From: Trichopria drosophilae
Lineage: Eukaryota > Arthropoda > Insecta > Hymenoptera > Diapriidae
Assembly (NCBI GenBank): GCA_030407085.1
Contig: CM059586.1
Location: 11,550,001-11,614,000 of the forward strand
Length of the DNA stretch: 64,000 nt
Direction: 5' to 3'
Both the position numbers and the translations under genes were made by a program. Position 1 is the stretch's first letter. Each line of letters begins with the position of its first letter. Positions 1 to 11,939 of this stretch are shown here, one piece after another. Below the pieces are notes generated by a model. It was not told the origin of the DNA. It worked only from the letters and a program-made list of their open reading frames with translations, and did no database searches.

Positions 1-3000
1 TAATCTCTAACGGAAAAGAACGCCGAAAAACTATGTCAAAATTCCTGCGACACAACAAAAAATTAAACTACACCTTTACAATCATTGATCATTTTTGCAC
101 CATGGCGATAATTTGTTTTCTGAAGATTTGAGGCTGAAACTTTTCAATTTTAGGAATAACGTAGAATCACCATTGTGACGAGATCAAAAATAGAATCAAG
201 TAGAAACCAGAAAAATTCACATTCGATAGAAATTAATGGATTGCTAATTTTTTTGACAATTTTGGTAGTATATCTTTATTTTCTTCATAGATTGTCGGAA
301 ATAATTAAAGTGTTGAATAGTGTTAGAACTTTTTTCATATTGTTTGTTGTCATTCTTGTAGAGGTTATTTTGATTTCGTTGCAATAATAATTGTAGGATA
401 TCCGAAAAACTAAATCTACTATTCGTGATTTCCTATTAATATTCGCAAGATACGAACTTGTCACCAGAGTTTTCTGACAGTGCCCATTTATTTTCATGTT
501 AATATCACAGGGAATTAAACGTATTAATGGATTATCACAAATCATAAATCACTTCAAGTTTAATATAATTTAATATTACTTTTTTTATTTTGTAGATATT
601 TACATCCACTGTAACTTAGGGATGATCCAAAACCTAAGACACGTAATTTCTTAATAAGATATAAATTTACCATTTAAATTCCTACATAAGTTATTTTCTT
701 TCTAAGTTAGTACAATTATTTCAGGATGTTCAGAACATTTTTTAATGGTGTAGGATTATAAGCACTTGATTAATATTAACACTTGGCCGAAAGCTTTTTT
801 ACGAAAATTTATAAGTTCTGGTGATTACAACTATTTCAAGGTGATTTTAATTTCAATTTTATAACACTAGATTTATATCGAGTTTTTTCAGATCAAAACC
901 CATTAAATTTGTTTGAAATTATTTGCAGTAGATCAAAACTAATTTAAAAAACGCAGTTAAATTTGAGCTCTATTAATGGTGTCTGATAAACTCCAAACAA
1001 ACTTTTATAACTATTTAAAAGAACGTTTATTTATTAAAAAAAAGCGTTAATTTTTCTTATACATAATGGAAGTTAGATCAATGTTATTTTGACGGTTTTA
1101 AATCGTTCAAAATAATATTGACAATACGATATTTGTATCCATTTATTCTACATTTTTTTACAGTCTAAATCCAAGTCTTGAATTAATAAATTTTAATAAA
1201 TGTTAACATCTTCTCTTAATCACATGTAAGGGTATATGCCATCCTTTTCCCTTACTGGTGATTTCTGACTTGGCATAAAGAATGAAACGTGAATAAAAAT
1301 TCTTATTTGTTATGGTGACTGAATGAAACCGCTCCTAATTACTGAAAATTGTAAAACATACAGTCGAAAAATTTACTAATTATACTTATTTAAAAGAATG
1401 AATCGGAAAGATAAATATTCATACGTATTTTATCTTGATTGATGTTTCGAATCAATTTTGACCATATTTAATGAAATAAAATGTCGTGTCAAGTGTCCAA
1501 TAGGGGGCTTGAAAATGGCAGACGTCAAGAAGTCAGCTTTTCAACTATTTTTCTCAAAATCTTACATCCATCGATTTTCGTGACATTTCGATTCTGGCTT
1601 AATTTTCATACATTTAACACATTAAGTCCCAAAACGGCTAAATTTGTATCTTACGTTTGAGCTCAGGAAACTTTGTGAAAAAGTAAGAAACTCTTTTGGA
1701 AAATATCCAATGCTACTATTTTCGGGTACGCTCTACACAATAAAATGGTTTAAAATTTTAAAAACTTTGATTTTCCATTGTTGATTAACAATTTAAAACA
1801 AAAATATGATTTTTTTATGAAAATTTTTTATTTTATACAAAATTTGAGTGTGAAGAAAATTTTTTTTACTGCCGCAAATATGCAAAAAATTGCACAAAAC
1901 ATCTAAACTTTGCAACCAGCTTTGGATTTTTATCGTACGATTTTTTTTTAACAAAATGGCGGCCAAAAAACGAAAGCTAAAAATAAAATTTTCATTTTAG
2001 TACTTTTTTTGACGTTTTTTTTTCATTAAAATCGTGTAAATGATTCAATTATTTCAGTAAAAATATACTTAAATATAATATTATTTCTGAAATAACTTTG
2101 AAAAATAATGTTTTTACAGTTTTAAAAAATAAAAAAAGAAGACACTTGAATTCATCGTCCTCCAATCGGTAAATGTCGGGTATCGTTGTTCAAGAAACAA
2201 TTACGGCTAAGCGATGAAAATGGAAAAAAGATTAGATTTACTGGATTCACAAAGATTTTTTCTAAAAATATCAAAATGCAAACCAATATTTCAAAAATCA
2301 ACGATATTCAGATTATTACATTAGTTCCTGTTCAAATAATGATGAGAATCTGTAAAAAACGACTTGTTAAAACCTTAAAAATGTAATTTTTCATATTTAA
2401 CCCTTTCTATTTTAAAAAAATATGTTATATTTAAGTACATTTTTACTGAAATAATTGTGTAATTTACAGGATTCCAATGAAAAAAACGTCAAAAACAGTA
2501 GTGAAATTAAAGTTAGATGTTTTAGCTTCCGTTTTTTGGCCACCATTTTGTTAAAAAAAAATCGTACGATAAAAATCCAAAGCTGGTTGAAAAGTTTAGA
2601 TGTTTTGTGCAATTTTGTGCATATTTGCGACAGTTGATTAAATAAAAATGTTTCATAAAACAATCATATTTTTTTTTAAATTGTTAATCCACAATTGAAA
2701 ATCAAAGTTTTACAATTTTTAAACCATTCAATCGTATAGAGCATACCCGAAGATAGTAAGGTTGGATATTTTCCAAAAGATTTTCTTACTTTTTCACAAA
2801 GTTTCCTGCGTTCAAACGTAAGACACAAATTTTGCCTTTTTGGGACTTAATGGGTTAATATGTGAAATACTATTACCATTGTCGAAAGTTTGGATGGTTG
2901 ATTTATCAAATTGATTTGTTGAAAATGAAACATAACATTATTTATATTTAATAAACCACTCAATTAGATCAGCAACTTTCTATGTCGCAATTGTGTCTTC

Positions 3001-3426
3001 GAGTACATTAAAACCACTACTTACTTGAAAAAAAAGTTACCTTTTGTCGATCTAAAACGCGTTTAGCCAAAATTGCACCAGTGGTCCGTCAATTTGCTAA
3101 TGGGTTAATCCGTTATATCAACAATGATTTTTTTAAATTTCGCAGGAGAGTAAATAATAAAGTTAGCTCAACATACTCTAGTTGAAATTATCAGTTTTAG
3201 AGGTACCATCTTGGGGATGGGAATCACCTAAGCTTGGGGGTATCATCCATCTCATTTATTCTGACCAGAAATTAATCGCATTATACTTAACTCAAGATTA
3301 TAAAAATATTTCTAAAATTTGTAATATCTTTATAGTATGATATATTAAAAATATATTTTCTTATCACTATATCATTTTCATGTACCACATAACATTTGAA
3401 AAGGTTATAAACGTAGGGACACGTAC
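1..3426 (-). other. SLO2 intron downstream of the S2 exon (partial)
   Basis: AT-rich intron continuing past the window edge. It holds one TTAA-flanked long-inverted-repeat element (1618-2854) and an imperfect 44-bp palindrome at 1078-1121. A lone GGGTTAA near 3103 resembles the right tip of the same type of element but has no partner. I see nothing else recognisable in 1-1600 or 2860-3426. Confidence 0.7.
1618..2854. mobile_element. TTAA-flanked long-TIR fold-back element (piggyBac-like, non-autonomous)
   Basis: TTAA sits at both edges (1614-1617, 2855-2858). The left tip CACATTAAGTCCCAAAA mirrors the right tip TTTTTGGGACTTAATGGG, with the left CCC decayed to CAC. Inverted similarity runs inward for several hundred bases, including the blocks around 1925-1990 and 2510-2600 with ATCGTACGAT and AAAATGGCGGCC. 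No transposase frame is present. TTAA duplication and CCC/GGG tips are known piggyBac-superfamily features; the assignment is inference. Confidence 0.75.
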
Positions 3427-3625
3427 CTTGTAGCCTAGATAGGCAAGCAGCAAGGCTTCGGTCAGTGACACTATTGCTAGAATCACCTGGATCACCCACA
3501 ATTCCATGGGTCTCCTTACCCACAAAATCGCATCCCAGTTGATGGTCGGATGCTCCTGGAATTCTTCCTCCGTGAGATTCTGCGAGATCAAGAATTCGCT
3601 CTTGTTGCCGGGCGTGCAGCCGTAA
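3427..3625 (-). CDS. SLO2: SLO2/KCNT-type K+ channel, exon encoding S1-S2 loop and S2
   Basis: This 199-nt exon follows a TTTTTCCAG acceptor and ends exactly at a Lys codon before GTACGT (phase 0 donor). It encodes CYGCTPGNKSEF, an acidic stretch with EEEFQEHPTINWDAILWV, then the S2 helix LWVIQVILAIVSLTEALLLA and YLGYK. The CYGC motif, the INWDAILWV motif and the S2 sequence followed by YLGYK are hallmarks of SLO2 channels. Two N-glycosylation sequons, NKS and NLT, fall in the extracellular S1-S2 loop. In the family the next exon encodes S3 onward (starting GNIW); it is not in the window. Codons continue open upstream of the acceptor, but that is intron read-through and loses similarity to the family. 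Confidence 0.93.
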
Positions 3626-5429
3626 CTGGAAAAATTCAAGCGGGTCCATCTCACAGCTAGCCATCTAGATATTGTCGGAACTTTATCGGGGATAAGAGGA
3701 ATATGATATTGCGCGTCGCCTTCTATTTCCTGGCACAATGTCGTACGAAAAGATTGCATCGTAACTGACACACACGCACAAGTATCCAAATGCTCATATG
3801 TGTGTTTCAGTATGTGCAGCGTTTAATATCTAAAACTTAGTGCAGGCGTTTTGTTACTTTTTCAAGGTTGCGCGATAACATATGTTCCTGACATTTTATA
3901 CACGGAAAAAATAGAATAGTTGATTTAGCTATCTGAAAAATAGTTGATTGAAAAATAGCTAACGCAACGAACTAGTTTGTAAAAGATGATCCACGAACTA
4001 TGATTAAACGAACTATTTTTAATTTGTTAAATTTTTAACTATAACAAATGGTAAATTTGAAAATATATTTCGCCATTTTAGCAATACCATCTAGTAAGTC
4101 CAACTATTTTTAAATGGTTACAAAATCCAACTAAAAACTAGTGTTGGCGTGGTGAAACGCTCGCTCAGAAACTTCGACCCAGTGCAAAGTCGGATATTCC
4201 TTAATACTCGTTCGTTTCCTAACAGCTTTCAATTATATTATAAAATTATATTGATATTTGGGGATCCAATCATATTTAGGTCCAAGTGGCTTCGATAGAT
4301 ATGTTACAACAATATAGTGTTTCTTATATGTATGAAAATTGAAAATGAGCATTTTCAAAACTTCGACCCCGACGACAGGCCAGCCGAATTAATAAATAAA
4401 AGTTGCAAAACACTTATTTCATGCACTTGTATTGTAATACACTATTCGATGCATATTACATGTTTAACATGTAATATTAAACACAAGTTATTCTAAATTT
4501 TATAGGGTATAGAAGCGACGTGATGTTTTTTTTTTTTGAAACATAATAGTCAGAGACAATAAATCTTTCAAAATTTTCATTGCTCTAATGTAAACATAAA
4601 TAATGCGGCTTTATGGTACTGCATCATTATAGTTTAAAATTTGCTTTTTAGGAATCTCTCGTTATATACTCTCTATTCTTTAGGATTAAGAAACTCGTAA
4701 CAGGCTCAAAAAGTTTTGTGCGGCAGAACTTCAAGTAAAGCGGAACATTAATTTGTGTTCCTATTTTTTTTTTAATTTAAAACTCCACGTTATAGTATCA
4801 ATACTTCTTTGTCGCCATACTCGGATATGATTTGAATCAGATTTGATTATTCCCAAATATAGTTCTATATTGCTTGAATAAAATTGAAATCTGGTGTCGC
4901 GAATTACACTAAGCTGTTACTCTTTCCTAAACTAATTATTTCATTACTATTGACGTATAGGTATAAAAATAAATAAAAGTTACATGTTCCAATTTGTCTC
5001 TTGACATGTTTACTACGAACGTTTTGGCTCCACATCCCCCCTAAAAAAAGTGAATTTATTGTTTCGATATTCCAATAATAGATGGCGCTGTACACATTTT
5101 TTTATCTATGGGATGTGTTTCACAATGAAATCAATTTGAAATAAAACTACATAATATTCGAGACAATTAATTTGTATAATTTATATAATCCAAGGTATAA
5201 TGTATAGAGAAAACGTGACGATTAAGTGCTCCTGTTTAGTGCTAGCGCGTCTAATTTTGATTTTTACTGGGGGGCAGGTCGAATAAAAAAGGCATTCCAT
5301 GTAAACATTTTTCAGCATGAAATTCTCTATGCCTCGATATTTTTTCAAATCTTTTTTCGAGTGATGATTTTATAGGTTTTACCTATACTATAAAAAACAA
5401 TAATTAAATTGATACAAATAAAACAGGAT

Positions 5430-5575
5430 TGAAATCAGGAATTATGTAAAGAAATTTACCGAAAGTAAGATGTAATGTAAATAAGACCGCTTACACAAGT
5501 ACAAACTTATGCACTATACGCTGGCTGACTTTAAGATGTAATTATCATTTTTATGCAGTATTTATTTTTACAGTA
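5430..5575. repeat. MITE related to the one at 37531-37683
   Basis: The block around 5465-5550 (AAGATGTAATGTAAATAAGA, then AAACTTATGC) matches the reverse complement of 37540-37650. The right tip GTATTTATTTTTACAGTA mirrors the other copy's left tip CACTGTAAAAACAAATAC. The left border is unclear. Confidence 0.5.
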
Positions 5576-5604
5576 TACTATTCCGTCGAGCGTTTCGAGA
5601 GCCT

Positions 5605-5921
5605 ATGCTTTTCAAATTAGACAATATATTACTTTCCATACTAACAAAGTATACGATACGAAATGAACGAGAAATGCAGGAAAGTGAGAGGTTATAATTA
5701 AAAAAACTTTTAACAGAGGAAGTATCCAATATTCATGAAATATGGGAAATTTATCATGAAACAGGAACAGTTATGCTTGAAGAGCGAGAGCAACAAGTTG
5801 ATCAATACTCACTTAATGCAACTGAAACGGATACTAAATAGTGACATAATTATCATTATTAGAAAATCTTTTTATTGAAACAGCAACAGTAGAAGTAAAA
5901 CACCCTGAAAGATTATATTAA
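5605..5921 (+). pseudogene. Decayed coding-like fragment, unrecognised protein
   Basis: From an ATG at 5605 the frame reads 30 codons to a TAA at 5695-5697. It then stays open in the same frame to TAG at 5839, reading LLTEEVSNIHEIWEIYHETG and VMLEEREQQVDQYSL. A second frame follows at 5856-5921 (LLENLFIETATVEVKHPERL). Charged, balanced amino-acid composition and lack of low-complexity AT codons distinguish it from surrounding DNA. I do not recognise the family. A degraded gene or TE fragment with a stop and a frameshift is the likeliest explanation; chance cannot be excluded. Confidence 0.35.
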
Positions 5922-6296
5922 AAATAATATCGAGGTAATTCGGTTTCCTTATAAAACTATAGCCCATCCTAGAATTGGTTATAGTTATGGAAAATGTAAA
6001 TAAAAAGTTAATTAAATTAACTTTTATTATTCAGAGTTAGATTGTTGTACATTGAATAAAAAGATAATAATAATATTAAAAAATAAAACGGTTAAATAAA
6101 TTTAAGTCATCAATACAATATTATGAAACTTGGGTTGAAATATAAAAAAAAATCCTTTTGTTACTTATGAAGCATTTATTTTTTGTGTAAATTTCATATT
6201 TTTATTATTTTAATTTATATTCGCAATTCCCACATTTTTCGAAATCTAACTCTGAATTATTCCTGTGAATTTAAATACTTATTTACTTATTAATAA

Positions 6297-7523
6297 CACA
6301 GGTCAACAAAATGAAGCCAATCTCCATACCCAGAAAATGAGCTTATACTTTTCCGAAGGTTGTCAATATGCTGAATCCAAATCTGGCCGGAGAATTTTTC
6401 CATGACGTGCCGATCTTCAGATATCCTGAACTAAAAGTGACAAAAACACTTTTTTTGTCAATAAGTTTTTCTGACGATACTCTCTAAATCTTAATTACTT
6501 AACAATCACCAATAGAAAATGAAAAGTAGGTCACCCAATAAATTAGTAATAATTTTTGCTAATAAAAAGTTAAACTCTACTAATTTATTAATAATCCTAC
6601 AAACTACTAAACTAAAAAGTCAATATCTACTTGTAGATTAGTAGAATTTTACTAATGAATTAGTATTTACTGGCTATCTGTCAGTAAAAAACGTAGTAAT
6701 TGATGGTAACCCACTTTTCGCTATTGATAAGTCGTTTTTTTTATTAGTTCAAGTTTAGAGAGTACAAAATGCTTGTTCACACGTTGGCAAGGACCAGATT
6801 GAAGCGTTATTCGTCCACTTTAAAATGCCCTTTTAGTCATTTCTTACAATATTTTTTTTATGAGTTATCGAAGTTATTGTCAAGGCACGATTATGATTTT
6901 CGTTTTTTTACACTTTTATGGATATGTTAAGATATCACTAAATTTTGATGCTATAGAGCAATTATACGACCACATTTTGATTCAACACATCGAAAACGAT
7001 TGGAAAAATATACTTAGGTTTCTAATGAATGCATTTTAATCAAAAGAAATTTATTCCGTCATGAAAACATACTGAAAATGGGAAAAAACTATATTTTAAA
7101 ACTGTAAAACGATATTTCAACATCTTGGCGTAATAGAACAATTTTTCAAGAAAGTTGGTCTCAGTTTATTAATTATTTTTATGCAATTATACATTTACTC
7201 AAATGTATGAATATCATAATTGGTCCCTGACAAAATCTTCGATAACTCGATAAAAAAAATCGTATCGGAATTACTAAAAAAGCATTTCAAAGCTAACAAA
7301 TAGCACTTTAATATTGTTCATGCCAGATTGTTAGTTATACTTTAGCTCCGCCACAAAAACTTACTGAATATGAACAAAAACAGTGTTTTTTGCACTTTTA
7401 GGTTAGGATATGTCACAATTATTACCTTATAGAATAATTCTGCGGCCAAATTTGGATTCAGCGCAACAAAAACGTTGGGAAAAACATAGCCCTATTTCTG
7501 GGTATAAGTTTTGTTGGCCTGTG
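6297..7523. mobile_element. Long-TIR element with TAA duplication (PIF/Harbinger-like, non-autonomous)
   Basis: Left tip CACAGGTCAACAAAAT and right tip (reverse complement) CACAGGCCAACAAAAC are flanked by TAA at 6294-6296 and 7524-7526. Inverted similarity continues about 180 bp inward (GCTGAATCCAAAT...TGGCCG; AGTG..AAAAACACT). A 3-bp TWA duplication is characteristic of PIF/Harbinger. There is no transposase. It contains a nested MITE at 6480-6762. Confidence 0.65.
6480..6762. mobile_element. TA-flanked MITE (CTCTCTAAA family) nested in the Harbinger-like element
   Basis: Tips CTCTCTAAA...TTTAGAG(AG) lie between TA dinucleotides (6478-6479, 6763-6764). A homologous copy lies at 61974-63153 with the same internal motifs (TCAATATCTACTTGTAGA, AAGTCGTTTTTTT). 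A related, more diverged hairpin is at 33865-34135. Confidence 0.7.
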
Positions 7524-7589
7524 TAATTTAAACAAAGATTAAGTTTACAAATTAATTATACAAAGACTAAGAAGCAATAATAAACTGTA

Positions 7590-7663
7590 GGTCCCGTCGC
7601 GATTTAGTCCCATGTGGGTTCACAAAAGTCGACGTAAAACAAAAAAAAAAAAAAAAAAAAAAA
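7590..7663 (+). repeat. Poly(A) tract, possible retroposon 3' end
   Basis: An uninterrupted A23 run (7641-7663) follows a GC-richer segment containing GTCCCGTCGCGATTTAGTCC and CATGTGGGTTC. Such a tail suggests an inserted RNA copy, but no body, start or duplication was found. Confidence 0.25.
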
Positions 7664-7930
7664 GTATATTTATAAAACAATCGTAAAAGTGTTACAAAAT
7701 GAAACTTAATATTTCTAGTTAAACGAAATGTAGTTAATCCATCGTTCCTGTGAATAGTTATGTATTTACAACCATTGTTGGTTTCTAATCAGATATTTCA
7801 AAAATACATTAATATTTGCTTGTGAATAGCGAGAAATCAAGAATGATTTCATTTAATTACTGGTCGTGTATTAATAGAAGAATTATTTTACAATATTAAT
7901 TATAACTTTTTGCCGTTTTTTTTAATAGTA

Positions 7931-8228
7931 CAAGGAGAAAAATTTCTTTGGAAGTTTTACTATTCTACATGATTGTCAGGGCACAGACTTGAATGAGGAG
8001 GAAATTTTCTATTCGTTTTGCTAAAATTTACTAAAATTTGTGTAATTTTTACCATAACATTCTGAATTCTTGGCAAAACTAACATTAAAAATTCCGAAAA
8101 GGTATGATAAAAATAACAAAAGTAGTGGTAATTATAAGCAAATGGAATCGGAAATTTTTTCATTACGCAATTCTGTCCCCTAATACCCATGTAGAGTAGT
8201 AAAATTTTTAAAGAAAATTTTCTCCGTG
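7931..8228. mobile_element. TA-flanked MITE, CACGGAGAAA family copy 1 (Tc1/mariner-like)
   Basis: Tips CAAGGAGAAAAATTTCTTTG and (reverse complement of right) CACGGAGAAAATTTTCTTTA lie between TA at 7929-7930 and 8229-8230. Arms match for about 60 bp. Same family as 13008-13241. Confidence 0.75.
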
Positions 8229-9531
8229 TATTGAGGAATGTGTACAGTAAATAAAAAATGGATAAGATAGATAAATTCCATTTATGTAATGATGTTTCCA
8301 AAAAAATCAGACATGATCATTTTTTTAAATTATTAACCGAATGCACATATGTATTCTGGCTGACCATGTATGACTTTTTCTACTGTGATGTAATGGTCAG
8401 TTACGAAAGAAAAATAATCTTCAATATACTAGAACGGGAGAATTTTTAGTTAATTCAATAGATAATAATAGAGTTAATTCAATGAAAATAATCGAACTAT
8501 AATAGCTGATTTATATGACAATTATATACTTTTAAAAAGTTATACAAATATTCATTCGAATTATTTTTAACATTACAAATAAAGAAATGATGGCTAACTT
8601 TACCTTTAGCTCTAACTTTATTTCAATATATTTTCAAATATTTTAGTTTAAGACGATTTTTAAAACGTCTGTTGTACGAAAAAACCACTTTCACTTCTTA
8701 TTCAAATTCTGTAACCATGAAAAATCTGTAGAAGTAACTTGTTTCGGAGCAACGACGAAGTTAAGGGCCCTCGAGGGATCCTCGCAGGAAAAGTAGAATG
8801 TCAAAAAAGGTAAGAAACTTTATGTGGCATTTAAAATAAAAATTCAAACGCAATATTCACAAGTACTTTAGGAATAATTTTCGACTATTCATCCCTACAG
8901 AGCAATGCAATGCAGGAAGGATTCATCGCGTTGAAATATCTGAAATAATTGAAATCTTGATACGGCGTGTACGAGTTAGGTTAACTGTCGGTGTACATAT
9001 ATACATGCGGTACGTTGCGGTACATTCGGGACCTCATTCCGGCAAACGCCAGAACATCGGCAAAGTACGCACGACCGCAAGTGCCATTTATGAATTTACA
9101 GTATAAATGCCCATTTATGTCCTTTCGAACAAACATTTCAAGATTTGTTGAAGTCGTGCAAATTGACAAAAATTTTATTTATAAGGAAATTAATGTTCGG
9201 CAATAAATATAGCTAATTGCAAACGCAGGAAGTGAATAGTGATATTTTTACTTCCGATGTGCAATTCTGCCAAATTAATTATGATTAATTTTGTTATTTA
9301 AATCATATAAAAAAATGTTTATTTGAATCCTAAATACTTTTTATCTTAAGAGAACAATTTTTTTTTGCAGAATATGAATCCATATATTTCAAAGAAATTA
9401 ATTTACTTTAATGAAATAATTGTTTTGTTAAAACTAATGATTTTTCCTAACTTGGAACGTAGTAGTTAAAATGAATACCCTATTTATGTAAATTTTGCAG
9501 CAAATTAGTACAAACAAAATTGTATAATATT

Positions 9532-9956
9532 TAGAAAAATATTAGTTTTTTTTTACTGTTGTTTCTAATTACAGTGTTTAAAAGTTTTGGTATTTTCAGG
9601 TCATATATTTGGATGGAAAATGAATTTAATGTTGACTGAATAATAATTTTAAGGGGAAAAAATAAACAAAATGTAAATTACGGGTTTTGTGGAGGGTTAC
9701 CAGATTTTAAAATAATTGAAAAATTAAAAAATTGCAAGGTTCTAAATGGAGGGCAAAAGACCTTTAACGTTTCGACTCTGCTTCGAGTCCTCTTAAGAAA
9801 GTATTAGTATCAGTATTATTTTTTAGTTGTTTTAAAATATGGTAACCCTTCACAAACCCCGTAATTTACATTTTGTTTGTTTTTTTCCCTTAAAATTATT
9901 ATTCAGTTTCCCTCCAAATATATGACCTGAAAATACCAAACCTTTTAAACATCGTA
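9532..9956 (-). mobile_element. Penelope-derived hairpin with decayed hammerhead, 13-bp TSD
   Basis: It is flanked by the exact 13-bp direct repeat ATTGTATAATATT (9519-9531 and 9957-9969). Two inverted arms of roughly 130 bp, sharing GGTATTTTCAGGTCATAT and TAAATTACGGGTTTTGTG, face each other around a centre holding a hammerhead-like core on the minus strand (9769-9797). This matches a 5'-truncated PLE insertion with an inverted terminal copy, the layout also seen at 18521 and 30232. Confidence 0.7.
9769..9797 (-). ncRNA. Degenerate hammerhead-like core
   Basis: The minus strand reads CTTAAGA, G, stem GACTC, loop, stem GAGTC, then GAAAC. The stem II pairing and the GAAAC box are kept, but the CTGATGA box has two changes, so it is probably inactive. 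Confidence 0.5.
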
Positions 9957-10144
9957 ATTGTATAATATTGATAATATACGAAATAAATGATATAATTAGG
10001 CGATTACGTGAATAATAATTAAAACGCATAGGGTTAATCCGAATAGTAATGTTTTACAAGAGTATAATCAATTCCGTAATAGCAGTTTTTTAATTTACAT
10101 TGTAGGAATGTTAACAAAATGAAAAAGATGAGTTTTATGTATTA

Positions 10145-10533
10145 CACGTGTATTGTATTGTATTGTAATTCTTTATTTTGACACGAGGCATATTAACCTC
10201 TTAAATCAACCATGCAAGGATAGTTACAAAGATACGTTATGCAAATAAAACTAATGTTACGCAAGTGAAAAACATAAGAAAAATACAAAGATAGATTAAT
10301 TACTAATCGAAGTATGCATAGAAATAAATGTATACATAAACTAAATAACATGTTTAATTTAAACATTTTAGTTTCTACTTACAATATAGTAACCCTTTCG
10401 GATTCTAAGAGAGAAAGATATAGTTTATTTTTAAATGAAATTAAGGTATTAGATTTTTTTTATCGGATCGGGAAGAGAATTCCAAAACGCAGACGCAGTA
10501 ACGACAAAAGACTTGATTAAGTTATATTTCTAA
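10145..10533 (-). pseudogene. 3' end of a non-LTR retrotransposon (LINE)
   Basis: On the minus strand the end of a frame reads NLIKSFVVTASAFWNSLPDP then IKKI and a stop. The SxxxWNSLPxxI motif is the usual C-terminal tail of arthropod CR1/Jockey/I-type LINE polyproteins. About 300 bp of AT-rich 3' UTR follows. It terminates in a short tandem tail, (ATACA)n, seen on the plus strand as TGTATTGTATTGTATTG at about 10148-10165. A stop lies just upstream of the motif, so only a truncated, decayed end survives. The clade cannot be named from this much sequence. Confidence 0.6.
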
Positions 10534-10779
10534 GATCAAATAAATCTATATTTTGGAAATATAATCTCAAAATAAGAGTCGAATATAAAATTTACCAGTG
10601 CAGAAGGAACACTTGGGAATTCTTCAATTATTACTTTTAATTTAACTGAACATTCGTATCTAGTCGCGCGAGGGTCATTAGGAAGATTTTATCTCTTTTC
10701 GTACGACATTTGTAATATCATTTTTCTAGACTAACAGAAGGAAACATTGTAAGGTTAGTACAGAAAATATTCAACTTAC

Positions 10780-10879
10780 CAGGCCGCATACGTTGGATCG
10801 GCGTCGGTAACGACTCTGAATATGTACAGAAAACATGTTAATAGCTTGAAGAAAAGATTGGCCAGTCGTATCCTCAAAC
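10780..10879 (-). CDS. SLO2: SLO2/KCNT-type K+ channel, exon encoding S1
   Basis: This 100-nt exon begins after a TTTTTAG acceptor with GT, completing the Ser codon from the previous exon. It reads LRIRLANLFFKLLTCFLYIF followed by RVVTDADPTYAA. The first part is the hydrophobic S1 helix preceded by an Arg-containing LRIRL motif, typical of SLO2 proteins. The exon ends GCG GCC TG at a GTAAGT donor. The leftover TG joins the T of the next exon to make Cys (AA-C-YGC). Phase and borders are consistent on both sides, so the 10880-19202 and 3626-10779 introns are well supported. The substitution pattern and the acidic residues after S1 look like an arthropod SLO2 rather than a vertebrate KCNT. Confidence 0.9.
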
Positions 10880-11939
10880 CTAAAAATATAAAATATATTT
10901 TTTATAAAATGTAACAAAACCCTGAACGACATAATAATTTTATTACAAAATAAAAAGCATCGGGTGTAGAGTTTATAGTCTTTCAGATGACTTTGTAAGA
11001 TAATAAAAAATTTCTATTATGAATGTCAGATTTTGAAAAGAAAGTTTAAGAATTAAATTTTTCTTGCTGTTCAAAACACTTAGTTCTCTACTTCTGATAA
11101 TTTTAAATTTTGCAACTAGTGTGTTATAAGATCTATTTTCTGATTTCAACAGGAATGTTGATGCACTTTTAATCATAGAACTAATTTCAGTTATGATCAA
11201 AGATTCAGTAATATTTTTAGACTAAAGGATTTTATTTCATTATTTTTCATATGAATTGCTTTTTTTGCAGCATTCTTGTTTCTTTTGCCACCTACCGTTC
11301 TTATCATTTTTTCATTAATCCTTAAGGGATACTCTAGAAAAGTTTCTCATTAACGTAAACAAAGTTGTTTAAAATAAAATCTTACACCTAAACTTGTTTT
11401 ACATTAAGTTCCATTGTATTAGATAAGAAAAAGTGCGTAGTTAGTTATAAGATGATAATATTTAGTATTAAAAGCTGCGCATAACATTTTTGTATTAAAA
11501 CTACACTTCTAGACATGAACCCATGAAATTCAATGTTTTAAGGAAACTTTGGCCACATACACTTAAATAACAAATTAATTTGAAATTGTTTAAACTACAA
11601 TGCATGCTAGCTAAGAAATACCTAATATTTAAATGTCAAAGCAGAATGTTGGTGCAGTCATTGGATAATCGCAATTTTGTTATAGATTCTATAATATTAC
11701 GCATTCTTAACCTCAAAACAAATGTTATCAACATATTATTTTGCACCCGTATTGGTATTTGTAAACAGTACAATACATTAGATAATATAAATTTTCACAT
11801 TTCTAACCTTCAAATAGCCAAATTGATTTAAATTTCTAAACCACGCAAAATATTAGTTTTGATACAATTGAAAGAATAAAATTCATCTCTAAATGTGCAT
11901 TAAACGTGAAATGTACAAACTTTTACTAACTTCATTAAT

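Larger units (their letters stand above)
3626..10779 (-). other. SLO2 intron between the S1 and S2 exons
   Basis: A 7.15-kb phase-2 intron. It contains a probable partial MITE with a CACGGAAAAA tip near 3901-4140, a MITE (about 5430-5575), a decayed coding fragment (5605-5921), a PIF/Harbinger-like element with a nested MITE (6297-7523), an A-tail (7641-7663), a TA-flanked MITE (7931-8228), a Penelope-derived hairpin (9532-9956) and a LINE end (10145-10533). I see nothing definite in 4141-5420, 8230-9500 (apart from a short GC-richer patch at 8750-8800) or 10535-10779. Confidence 0.7.

Noticed and set aside
3626..3789. Open frame extending upstream of the S2 exon on the minus strand
   Set aside because: It lies beyond a clear TTTTTCCAG acceptor and loses similarity to SLO2 proteins. 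The phase matches the upstream S1 exon only if splicing occurs at 3625.
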